Source of the DNA: Mytilus californianus
Lineage: Eukaryota > Mollusca > Bivalvia > Mytilida > Mytilidae
DNA: 64,000 nt
Assembly: GCF_021869535.1 (NCBI RefSeq)
Contig: NW_026262659.1
Span: 6,634,001-6,698,000 of the forward strand
Direction: 5' to 3'
The notes beneath the pieces were generated by a model. That model did not search any database, was not told the DNA's origin, and saw nothing but the letters and a program-made list of their open reading frames with translations. The stretch's first letter is position 1. Each line of letters begins with the position of its first letter. A program made the translations under genes and the position numbers. Positions 23,311 to 33,319 of this stretch are shown here, one piece after another.

Positions 23311-24839
23311 TATAATGTTCATTTGTGTAGGAAATTCGCGTGAATCAAAGGAAATAAAATAAAAACACTTCAAGACATGTTTGCAAGGAGACCACAAATG
23401 ACTTATAAAATATGCATACTTGACACATATCAATAAGACGTTCCTGATATTTACATGGTGTATAAAGATTTATGAACTTTTATGAAAATAGCAGACAACT
23501 TTAGTTTTGTTCCAAGGAAAGTTATTGACTTATTTGTGTCAATCATTAAGTGTTTGTAATACATACATCATTGACTTTCATCCAAACGCACAGTTAATAA
23601 CAACAGGATGGATTCTTTCACATCAATACATAATAAAATAAATTGATTGATTAATTGGGAAGTGCAAAACAGTTTGCAAATAATTTAATGATCTTCACCA
23701 TCACTGAAGTGACATTTATGTCAAAATGCGCATCTATCGCTGAAAAATGGGTACCATTAATGTTATCACCGGTGGCCAATACGTTTGATCTGATATGATA
23801 TTTTCTGACGGAGTGCAACTTATGTAAGACTATAATAAATACAAAACAATACAATGTCTTATTGCATATTATACACTATTAAAAGATTGGGTGCCTTATT
23901 TGGTCAAAATGTTTACTTTAATATGGACTTTTGAAATATGATTTCCAATAGCATAATTGTCCAGTTGAATCTTGAAGATTATTAAGATTTATTTTCACAA
24001 AATTTATAAAATTGATAATTTTCACTAAAACTTTAATTTTTAATAATATTTATTCTCTATTATTTCTGTGAAACTGATCTCATTACTATACAAAAATACA
24101 TGTAGTAAATGATTCGCGACGTCATGGATAAACCACGAGTCCTCAAAACATGTTAGTTAATTTTCATATAGAAGCATAATTTTGAGCGACTGTAAGATGC
24201 ATTATATTCCCATTATATCGACACTACTTTTCTTCATTCCTTTTATTGCACCAGACAAGTGATTATGAAAACCGCAATTTGTATACAGGTGTGTTGTAAT
24301 TTCTTTATGGAAAATTCAGCTCGTTTTAGAGGACAAGTTGGTAAGCGCGTAGCTTATAAAGGAATGTGAAAACATTTAATTCTCATCAAACCATGCTAAT
24401 TTTGTGTATGTTGGCGTTTGTTTTTGTTGCACTTCAGTTCAGTTCGATTTTAGTTTTTACCCGGATTTGTTTTCTCTCAATCGATTTCTGTAATTCTTCT
24501 ATTCTTCCAGCAATTCACGGATACCACATGTGGAGCAGGATCAATTTAAACTTCGCAAGCACCTGAGATCTTCCCTAGTTTGTTCAAAAGGGGTTCGTGT
24601 TGCACTCGCTTCAGTTTTAAGTTTTGCATTTGTGTTTTTTTTTTTCAATGCCTAGGTTGATTATACCGGTAGCAGTCGTACGTGTGTCTATCCATATCAT
24701 ACAAAACATATTTCAATTTACAAATTTGGTCAAGTTTCAGGGTTAAAAAGTACGCAACCAGTAATTTGGTGTTGTCTTATGATTAGATGAAAGTCAATCA
24801 CCAATCCGCTATTGCTTGATGCCTAATCATTATATATAA

Positions 24840-25265
24840 CAAATCAACGTATTGAATAGAAGTAACATGACAGGCACATGTGGAGCAGGATCTGCGAACC
24901 CTCCCAAAGCAGCTGAGGTCACTCCTTGTTTTGGTGGAGTTCCTCTGGTGCAGTCTTTAGTTTTCTATGTTGTGTTTTGTATAGAGTTATTTGTCTTTTG
25001 ATGGTTTTTTGCAATGACGTTGTCAGTTTATTATCAAAAAAATTGAAAACAACACGTTTAATAATTTCATGCGTCCGAAGCGCTTTTCTGGATTTACCTT
25101 CATCAGGAACGCTCAAAGCCAAACCGAGGGATGTATAAGTACCGAAACAGTTGAAGACCTATATGACAAAAAAAACTAAAACAAATAGCCAAATTCATCT
25201 AAGGCTATCAACTCATGAGTTTGAATATGACTTTGGTATCGTCCGCTTCTTTTTTACTATTTGGC
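24840..25265 (+). mobile_element. RT-like element R2 3' tail with a nested repeat
   Basis: ACATGTGGAGCAGGATCTGCG through GTTTTCTATGTTGTGTTTTG is the R2 3' region. Unit B has it too (43140-43371). In A only, 25040-25205 is interrupted by a segment with GCGTCCGAAGCGCTTTTCTG and CATCAGGAACGCTCAAAGCC. Confidence 0.6.
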
Positions 25266-25408
25266 ATTTAAACTGAATAAATTGTTGTTCTTAATCCAAT
25301 TACTTTTATAATCAACATGTTGCAAATTGCCTATGTAACCGCTAGGTCTATCAGTTTTGTACATAATCTGCTAAGTAACTTAATAGAACTGTTTTACATG
25401 CAATAGGA

Positions 25409-26150
25409 TATTGCCAGACAATATTTCTACCCCTATATCCAGCGCACCACCCTCTTTTAAATTTTGCTGTTGCAGTCGACCGTTCTTAGCATTAACATCC
25501 GATACCCCGGGATGAGAAGGCCCTATAACTAACACACACTTATCTTACTGTGGCAGTCCCTATATCCCCTACTAATCCCGGTCAACCCATTTGTCGAGTC
25601 TTCCAATAAGATTCATTGCATATTTTTCCCCGTTCTGAATATGTATGAAAAGTGCAGTTGTGGTCATTAAACTGTTTTTATTTACTATCAGTCAATAAAA
25701 TTTAAGGTAGAAAACTTTCATTTTAGACAATAAATGGTATTGTGGTGAGTGTATGCACTGTTTACATTAGGCTATATTATATTTCAAATACATGGTATGA
25801 CGCAATGATATAAGGGGTAAAAATCAAATAAATTCATTAAATCTTCATGACGACAAGTTTTTGTGGGTAGTAAACAACCTATGTTTTAATGTTTAATACC
25901 ACAGAAACAACTTACTGTGAATTCATAACAATTTAGGAAATTTTTTTTATATGAAAGCATATTGTCAGGTTGGGAAAAGCTAAAAATAGCACAAATTCAG
26001 GTTTAAGGCTCTAAATTTGCAATACATGTATGTGACTTTTTTGTCAAAAAAAGATTAAAATGTGGCTACTATCATTCCAAATGATCAGTTAAGACATAAA
26101 AATCAATTGTTTTCTGATTTTGGGATTTCACCGTTTTTCGCTTTAAAGGT
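25409..26150. other. spacer between units A and B
   Basis: It has no counterpart within A or B. A diverged R4 tail is visible near 25590-25660 (GTTCTGAATATGTATGA). The rest is AT-rich with no supportable gene. Confidence 0.5.
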
Positions 26151-26613
26151 GTCAGACCACCAATTAACAATCCCTATCTGTTCAACCAAAGTTTGCAATT
26201 TTCACAGCTTTCTAAATATTTTACCTCAAGTTTAACTTCATTGAAACCTGGTATATCCTGAATCGTACAGGTATCACCTTTCTACATGCTAATTTTCAAC
26301 ATACCTTTAAAATCTTATAAGAAAGAAGAGACCTCCCGAACTGAGGTACCACTAAAAATAACCCCTGGTTTTCTGGAAATCTTAAATTAGTATACTATGG
26401 AGCGCATTAATCCTCAATGTTTAATGCAAACTCATAGACAAGAAAATTTTAGCTCAAAATGGTCTTAATATATTTCTCTTTCACCAAAAATTTCATTTCT
26501 GCAAATTTGTTGGTTAGTTTAAGTAAACAATGACATCAAATGCACTATTTTTTGTCCGAGTAGGCCTACTTTTACATGCGTTCTAAATTGGAGTGAGTAA
26601 TTGTTGGTCTGAC
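26151..26613. mobile_element. candidate inverted-repeat element at the A/B boundary
   Basis: The left end GTCAGACCACCAATTAAC and the right end GAGTAATTGTTGGTCTGAC form an imperfect terminal inverted repeat of about 19 bases around 463 bases of non-coding sequence. No clear target duplication is seen. It ends seven bases before homology between units A and B begins. Confidence 0.5.
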
Positions 26614-26877
26614 TTCTATAAGGATTGTCTTTCCTGTATAATGATTGTATATTCACAGCTAAATCTGGAGGCAATCAGGACATTTTGAGATTAACACAAT
26701 TGAAAAAGAGTAGAATGAAACTGTCAAACTAGAGGTGTTCATAAACTTAACTTACCAGTTGACACAATATCGAATATTAGATATAATGTTGTAAGTTATC
26801 TATTAGTTTAAATTACAAATTTGTCAACATTAGCAAATAAAGAAATGATAATTTGAATGTTTTTTCTATTAACTTAC

Positions 26878-27272
26878 TAATTTAACTTCCCCAAATTGTC
26901 AATAAATCTACTTCTAAGGTGAAAACGTCTACCAATATGTGGGTAGAATGCAGGGATTTCATTCCACATGGATGGTGTCCGCCATGTATCGTACACAGAT
27001 TTACCATTACCAGGAAATGCCACAAATATCGGAAAATAAACTGAAAAATTAAACAACATATGTGAAAAATAGCAAATACAAAAACTTGTATGAAAAAATT
27101 AACACAACTGGCAAAACAAACAAAAAACAATCAAAAGTACAAATATTTGCATTGGTCAGATATAAATTATTAGTGTAATCAGTTAAAAGAATTCAACAGT
27201 TGCTAAATTGAAAATTGAAATTAAGAGTTCCAAATGCATTATCATGTTTTATCTTACCTCCGCAAGAAAAAA
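26878..27272 (-). pseudogene. truncated copy of the secreted-protein gene
   Basis: 26878-27040 is exon 2 with the same acceptor and donor as at 6498-6661 but one base short near its 3' end, which shifts the frame and creates an early TAG. Of exon 1, only the last bases (CGCAAGAAA as given) survive at 27260-27272. The signal peptide and start codon are replaced by repeat R5. Exons 3-5 were not included in the duplication. It cannot make the secreted protein. Confidence 0.8.
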
Positions 27273-27284
27273 GTAAAATCACAA

Positions 27285-27545
27285 AAATACTGAACTCCGA
27301 GGAAAATTCAAAAAGGAAAGTCCCTAATCAAATGGCAAAATCAATAGCTCAAACATATCAAACGAATGGATAACAACTGTCATACACATGACTTGGTACA
27401 GGCATTTTCTTATGTAGAAAATGGTGGATTGAACCTGGTTTTATAGCTAGCTAAACCTCTCACTTGTATGACAGTCGCATCAAATTCGATTATATTGACA
27501 ATGATACGTGAACAAAGCAAACAGACACAATTTTATTTAGCACAA
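27285..27545 (+). repeat. interspersed repeat R5 inserted in a former signal-peptide exon
   Basis: GTAAAATCACAAAAATACTG, CCGAGGAAAATTCAAAAAGG and TTGTATGACAGTCGCATCAAA mark an abundant mussel repeat. It sits between the two halves of a site that is contiguous in unit A (GCAAGAAA / CAATTTTAATTAGCACAAA). The bases beyond it, including the ATG, are also lost. Confidence 0.75.
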
Positions 27546-28261
27546 ATTTGAGTTACGAAATAATGTTGAATTTCCGTGCTGTGCTTAAAAACAAACACAA
27601 CTTGATAATGTAGTTCTGAGAAGTCGACATATTTTATTTGAATATAATTTAAACAATTCAGTAAATTCAGTTATCGAATGTAGTGGAAAATATAAAATGG
27701 ATTGTCGAAATGAACAACGGTATTTCATACATATATGACGAACTAAATTTACCAACAACATGTATAAGGTTGAAACAAGTTTCACTAACAGAATCACTCA
27801 GCCTACAGATAAACATGCACACAATTATAACATTGATCGTGCAATATACTGTTTTACGAAAAGAAAAGAAAAAAGCTGTTTGTCCGATTTTGAGCAATAG
27901 TAGCATTTTACAAGTTAAGGAGTTAATAAAATGAAGAAATCTTCAAAATGAAAAATATATGTTTTGTAAGAAGTAATATGCCAAAAATATAGGATCCGTT
28001 GACATTTTCCATTTTTTTTTAATTAACTCGTTTGATTCTTTGACCTGTGTTAAAACTGTACATAATTTCTTTAGCAAAGATTACTAGACTCCTCCAGAGA
28101 ACGTATGGATAGCTTTTTATCTATATTGTATAGAATGTTTCAAAAAGTAAATTAATATAAGGTCCCAAAATCTTCCCTTACGGATTTGTTGTATTCATAC
28201 TTTTATAAAATGCAGGCTTTGCCTGGGAAATACAACTTCGCCTATGCTACATTTAATCATT

Positions 28262-28470
28262 GATGACCAGTGGCAGATTCGGGGGGGGGGGGGGGTGGGG
28301 GTAGGTGGAAGGGGGGTGTGGTGGATAGCGTAGAGGGCGAACACCCTGCACTTTGATCGGAAATTTTGTGACATAAATTCGTCAGAAAGGTTATTGCCTC
28401 GATTTGCTCGTCTCGATTCCTACCATTTCGAGCGATTACGCACCCCTTATCTCGAGCCCCTGACAGTATT
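28262..28470 (-). repeat. interspersed repeat R6 with G-run
   Basis: The unit B copy of 7752-7925. The G-rich start has expanded to a run with a long uninterrupted G tract at about 28280-28295 and GTGG variants. A 113-codon minus-strand frame across it is a shadow. Confidence 0.55.
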
Positions 28471-28934
28471 AAAAAGCGGTTGTGTAAGACGTAGTTACTG
28501 CAATCCAAAACTCTGAAAAGAACCAGTACAAGAGTTGATCGTATAATGATTGTGTGTCCATTTAAAACGATCAACTCTAGTACTATATACAGATTCATAG
28601 ATTATCTGCCTTTGATAGTGTATTAATAAATGCCCGGATCTTACACATATTTGTATCAGGGTTTGTTTCTAAACAAATGGCCGCCTACTTAACCTTGAAT
28701 TCTTTGTAAATATTTTAGAATTGAACAAATAATGTCAATAGGAGATGGTGTATGACCTCAATCTCGAATAACAGCTATACATGTATTACACATGGATCAA
28801 ACGAACATTGTAGAATAACTTAGAAAAGCGCAACTCTTAGAAATTTTGAAAGGTCAATCACAAGAAAAATGTTCTGGAGACCTATAGCTAATTATAATTA
28901 AAATGATTTGTAGCAGAACTTACATATAATTTAT

Positions 28935-29170
28935 GATATTTCAATAAACTCATCATAGTTACCAGGACTAAAATGACGCATGTTTTGTCTACAAAAGACT
29001 CATTAGTGACGCTCAAATCCAAAGAGTAAAAACCGCCAAAATTAAGAACCAAGTTGAAGAGTATTGAAGACACAAAACTCCGAAAGGTTTTGAAAAATGC
29101 AGCTATGGCAATCTGTTCCTGAGGAAGAACCTCCTTATTTTTTTCCAAAAATCTACACCTGCCTTCTCGG
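28935..29170 (-). repeat. R3 repeat, unit B copy
   Basis: The counterpart of 8385-8612, with TCATAGTTACCAGGACTAAA and CTCATTAGTGACGCTCAAATCC. Confidence 0.7.
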
Positions 29171-29177
29171 AGACTGG

Positions 29178-29276
29178 ACTTAACCTTGACCTATAATGGT
29201 TTACTTTTATAAATTGTTACTTGGATGGAGAGTTGTGTCATTGGCACTCATACCACATCTTCCTATATCTATTATA
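29178..29276 (-). repeat. short R1 fragment, unit B only
   Basis: GGATGGAGAGTTGTGTCATTG and CACTCATACCACATCTTCC are the reverse complement of the R1 hallmark. Unit A lacks it between 8635 and 8640. Confidence 0.7.
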
Positions 29277-29525
29277 TATCTAAAGAATCTTACAACTTTT
29301 AAAAATGTGTCAGTATCAAAATTACTTCTGAAACGCCTTGTCAGGAGTGTATGTAAACTTTTACAAAACAAAACGACATCTTGTATATTGACAACTTTCC
29401 ATTTGTTTTCATTTTAGCTCAGACAAAAAGGCTCAATCTCAAACCTCAAATATTTACGAAATGTTAACGACACGATATAAGTTACATAATTATGCAACAG
29501 TCAATATATTTTAAATCAGCAGTCA

Positions 29526-29679
29526 TCATTTGTGATTACCATATGGAAATTCCTGATATGTAATCTAAAGACATCGTGTATTGTCTCCATTTTTGACAGC
29601 ACCACCATATTTATAATATTGACCAATTAAAATCATGAAGAACCAGCAAGGACCACTGGTACGTGTCTTTACTTGTGAC
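29526..29679 (-). pseudogene. broken copy of the 8.9-kb candidate exon
   Basis: Relative to 8899-9055 the acceptor AG reads AT, one extra T shifts the frame after YYKYGGAV, and four bases are missing farther on. If the exon in unit A is real, this copy is dead. Confidence 0.4.
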
Positions 29680-29755
29680 ATGCAAATAAATAAATATAAG
29701 GTATTGGTAACAAATTTTGTTACATCAGACCGATAAATATTGCACACGTCAATTG

Positions 29756-29998
29756 ATTCCTGAATACATATGTTTAGGTATGCTATTACATTTGTTAGAC
29801 ATTTATGAAAACATCAAACCATTTCAGTGCGTGATTCTCCAGATATCTATATAATAAGGAATGACGAATGACGAAGAAGCACATATTTTTGACAGTTAAG
29901 AGTATCTAAATTTTATCTGAATTAGCATAATCGGAATTCTAGCTGCATGTATATTTTAAAGACATTTATAAACAATGGTTTATACGAAAGCATAACTT
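29756..29998. other. inverted segment relative to unit A
   Basis: TTCCTGAATACATATGTTTAG through GGTTTATACGAAAGCATAAC is the reverse complement of 10481-10717. It takes the place of about 3 kb of unit A, including the broken PH-like gene. Confidence 0.85.
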
Positions 29999-30741
29999 TA
30001 TAGTATAGTTTTGAACACTGAAATATTTATCTTCAAACATATTTTGCATATAGATATACATGATTTTGTTTGCTTTAATTGTATTTTGTAATTTTTATGT
30101 TGTTCTGTTCTAGTATGCATGTGTTATACATATGTAAAAAGTCAGTATAATGGAGGAAATAAAGACAATCAACCAAATCAATCAATAGGTGGATGGTTAA
30201 TGTCTTATCCTAATACATCATTAAAATCAATATACCCATAAAACTACTTTCAAAAATCTATACAATTATGATCATTTTATGTAGCTAAACAACAATATAA
30301 TCTTCAAATGCACCTGATGGCAGTAATTAAAAACGAAGGGTCAATTTGATTAATTGATTAACATATTTAAGGAAACACTTTTCTCATACGTATGTCGAGT
30401 GGGAATTATATCACAATGCTAAGCAGTTACCCGCGGCAAATGTTTTAAAAAAAATATCTGTCAGCTCGTTGATATTCTACTATGTATGCACAGCTATGTA
30501 AAGTTTAGACTCTGTTTTTTGTTTGCAGTTGTGCATTTTGTTTAGTAGGAAATGAGAACCTCATTGAGTGGCCACAACATAGCATTTGCGATCAAAAAAA
30601 ATTAGAGATAGAAAAAAGACGGTATTACTTTACAATGCATTTTATTATTATGTTTTCAGCAAAGCATGTTTATTTGAAACCACTTTACTTTTAACTACTC
30701 CACTATCATACTGATTATCGATTTAAGTGTAGATTCATTGT

Positions 30742-30963
30742 ATGCTTTCTTTATCTGTATTGGATTATGAGACTAAATCAGACCAACATGACCCTTGGGT
30801 TGATTCAGATATGGTCGATATGCATTTCAGAAACAAACTCTTCGCCCTTAATTGTCTATCATGTCTAAAGAATACACAAAAGCAGGAAGTAAGCATTTGT
30901 ACACAATGTATCACAAAATCGAATAGCTATCACAGTAATGTCAGGAATTGTAAAATTACCTAA
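30742..30963 (+). CDS. small CxxC/CxxC protein, unit B copy
   Basis: 73 codons, identical to the product at 12585-12806 except at residue 2 (L instead of H). The cysteine pairs at 38/41 and 53/56 are intact. The acceptor-like TTATGTTTTCAG ends at 30659. AATAAATAAA at about 31001 is a good poly(A) signal 40 bases past the stop. It converges with the PH-like gene at 31.5 kb. Family unknown; a chance ORF in a recent duplication remains possible. Confidence 0.4.
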   Translation: MLSLSVLDYETKSDQHDPWVDSDMVDMHFRNKLFALNCLSCLKNTQKQEVSICTQCITKSNSYHSNVRNCKIT

Positions 30964-31034
30964 TATTGCGATAGAAAATACATCTAAAAACATTATATTC
31001 AATAAATAAAGATGAACTTATAGGTTGTTATTTT

Positions 31035-31040
31035 TTTATT
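31035..31040 (-). terminator. poly(A) signal of PH-like gene B
   Basis: AATAAA on the minus strand, 462 bases past the stop. Confidence 0.45.
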
Positions 31041-31501
31041 AATTACTGCTGATCACAAAACAGTACATCAATGTCAGATCTTTGCAAATTACTGTAAACC
31101 TTCGAATGCAATCAAACAAAGTGTTGATTAGCTCATTATCATTTACAAATACATGTACCGTAAGAAAATGTCGTACAAAGATAACAGTTAATTTAGCACT
31201 GCATCAACGCTTATATTACTTGAAAAGATCCATTTAATTATGAATTATATGTCTTAGTATTTATTTTGCACGTACGAGAGCGTTTTTTATAGTACATACA
31301 CATTTTTTGCACCATCATCTTACGATGGTCCTTTCCTGAATACATCAGTCTTCGTTAAGCTGATTATAGTTTCTGTTGTATTTCTGCATGTGAATTCTAT
31401 TCTTTCCACTAGTTTCCTGTTTGCTGAGTGGATCTCATCTCATAGTTCCAACAGTTTTGATTAAGCAAAGTGCTATTTTCTTTTGAAATATTTTCAAAAA
31501 T

Positions 31502-31942
31502 TCAAGAATCAATGCTCTCTTCTTCCGTTTCCTCCAACAAAGTCAAGGAATGTATATCGTTCTTTGGAAAGTGCTTACAGCGTTTGATAGGTAATTTAGA
31601 CGATGGTTTTAATACTCTCATCCAGGATTCAACTTCTGCTATATTCTTGGCTACAAAAGTTAACGAGTTACCTTCAATATTGTCTGCGATCAATGCTATT
31701 TCGTTCATTCCTTTCTTTCTAACTTGACACTTCTTCAAATTAATATACACTGCAGAATTTGTAAACTTCATGTCTCTGTGAATAACTGCATAATGTTCGA
31801 ATCGAGTTCTGTACACATGTACCAACATCGGAACTTTCACCAGTTGATTATTAACTGACTGCACCATTGTCAAAGTTCCTTTCTTTAATTCAGTCCTAAC
31901 TGCACTACTTTCTTGCGTTTGTTTACACAGTAACAAAACCAT
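31502..31942 (-). CDS. single-exon PH-like domain protein, copy B
   Basis: 146 residues from the ATG at 31942. Compared with copy A it lacks two residues near position 16 and has about eleven substitutions, several conservative (K/R, E/D, T/S). RFEHYAVI is at 47-54, the C-terminal tryptophan at W107 (EVESWM), and the acidic tail ending EESIDS is unchanged. The reading frame is fully open although the flanks have gained indels and insertions, which suggests it is still under selection. It has its own TATA box 82 bases upstream. No signal peptide or membrane segment is seen; function unknown. Confidence 0.85.
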   Translation of the reverse strand: MVLLLCKQTQESSAVRTELKKGTLTMVQSVNNQLVKVPMLVHVYRTRFEHYAVIHRDMKFTNSAVYINLKKCQVRKKGMNEIALIADNIEGNSLTFVAKNIAEVESWMRVLKPSSKLPIKRCKHFPKNDIHSLTLLEETEEESIDS

Positions 31943-32023
31943 TTTCAATTAAAATATATAGAAAAGCTTGAAGTTATACAAGACAAAATATTTTATGTAT
32001 TGTCAACATTGACAGCGACTGTC

Positions 32024-32084
32024 TTTATATATAGTGAGTGGATGTTAGATTAGTCAAACAATAAAGCCAATGAACCAATGAAAA
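32024..32084 (-). promoter_or_regulatory. core promoter of PH-like gene B
   Basis: CTATATATAAA (32024-32034) and CCAATGAAAA (32075-32084). The spacing between them is 14 bases shorter than in copy A because of a deletion beside the TATA box. Confidence 0.75.
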
Positions 32085-32220
32085 TTAAAATATAAATAGT
32101 ATGAAAACATGCAATAAAAGATCAATTGTATGATATAAATAATTGACAGTATTATGTTTACATTAATGCATTAACGAAATAGCAGACATGCAAAAAACAT
32201 ATATATATAGAATGTTTTAT

Positions 32221-32241
32221 CCTTGACATAATATCAGGAAA
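32221..32241 (-). promoter_or_regulatory. conserved distal upstream motif, gene B
   Basis: CCTTGACATAATATCAGGAA, 279 bases upstream of the ATG. Confidence 0.55.
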
Positions 32242-32344
32242 TATATGTTTAATTTGTCACCAAGAAGAGCATTTTAAAGATATGAATGTCTTGAGTACAC
32301 TTAAGTTGCGCTTTCGTTTAAACATTTTCTAAATAACTTATCAA

Positions 32345-32985
32345 TATAAGCACAGTGTGTAAAAGAGAGGCGAAAGATACCAGAGGGACATTCAAACTCA
32401 TAAGTCGAAAATAAACTGACAACGCCATGACTAAAAAAGAAAAAAAGAAACAAACAAACAATAGTACACAAAACACAACATAGATAACTAAAGACTGAGC
32501 AACACGAACCTAACCAAACACTGGGGGTAATCTCAGGTGCTTCGGAAGGGTAAGCAGATCTTGCTCCACATGTGGCACCCATCGTGTTGCTCATGTTAGT
32601 ACAAACCCGGTAATAAGTCTATTATGGTAGGTCACATTCGGGAAAAGGGGACGGGAGTGTAGTTACGATATTAGGAACATATCCGCTATCATCTGTGAAA
32701 CGGATTTTTCATAACGGTCAACCAACTCGTGATGGCGTCTGTAAAACTTACGAATGGATGATTTCAACTTCACCACTTGGAACTTTGGTTTAATAGCTTC
32801 CTTGTGAGCAGCAACCCTCTATCAAGGAAATCATGATACGAAATACAAGCCCTGGAATATCGTATCAACTTGGTTATATATATACTCCGTATGCAGGCGC
32901 TGCTGTAATGTTGCTACATAGAAATGGAAAGTTCACCATTGGGAAGCTGACATCATCTCTTTTGTTGTAACGTTTTGTTTTCAAC
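32345..32985 (-). mobile_element. RT-like element R2, 3' part (unit B copy)
   Basis: The counterpart of 14205-14820, in the same place and orientation. The RT-like frame is more broken here. The 97-codon frame at 32301-32594 is the non-coding 3' tail. Confidence 0.6.
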
Positions 32986-33239
32986 CGACCCTCATAGCAA
33001 TTTGTTAACCTAAAGAAAAGGATATTACAAATAACAAATAACAAAAGTACTACGATACTCCAATAATTCTTAATGAATAGGTAGAAACTTGTAAATCATT
33101 TTTATCAAGATTTTTATTTTTATGTATTGAAATATGTATGATGTTTATCTTTTTTGTTTCCATTTTTAATGTCTATTTTATGCTGGTGCCTACAGGACGT
33201 GTCGTTTGCACAAAAATCATTAGTACGTTTAACAACCCG

Positions 33240-33315
33240 CTGTTAGTGGTTTATTTTGTAAACGAAACGCGCGTCTGGCGTTCAAAACTATCCTGGTATC
33301 TATGATAATTGTATT
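33240..33315 (+). repeat. R3 repeat fragment, unit B copy
   Basis: AACGAAACGCGCGTCTGGCG followed by CCTGGTATCTATGATAATTG, matching 15060-15150. Confidence 0.7.
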
Positions 33316-33319
33316 ATTA

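Larger units (their letters stand above)
6231..25408. repeat. tandem duplication unit A
   Basis: From about 6231 (GACTGTCTTTCCTGTATAATG) to about 25408 the sequence pairs in the same order and orientation with 26620-43519. Homology begins inside intron 2 of the secreted-protein gene, so only its 5' part was copied. Unit A alone keeps the broken PH-like gene (9.5-10.2 kb), an RT-like insertion at 15.6-16.0 kb, the 16.07-16.29 kb repeat, an RT-like insertion at 19.87-20.6 kb and the R1 copy at 21.0 kb. Confidence 0.85.
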
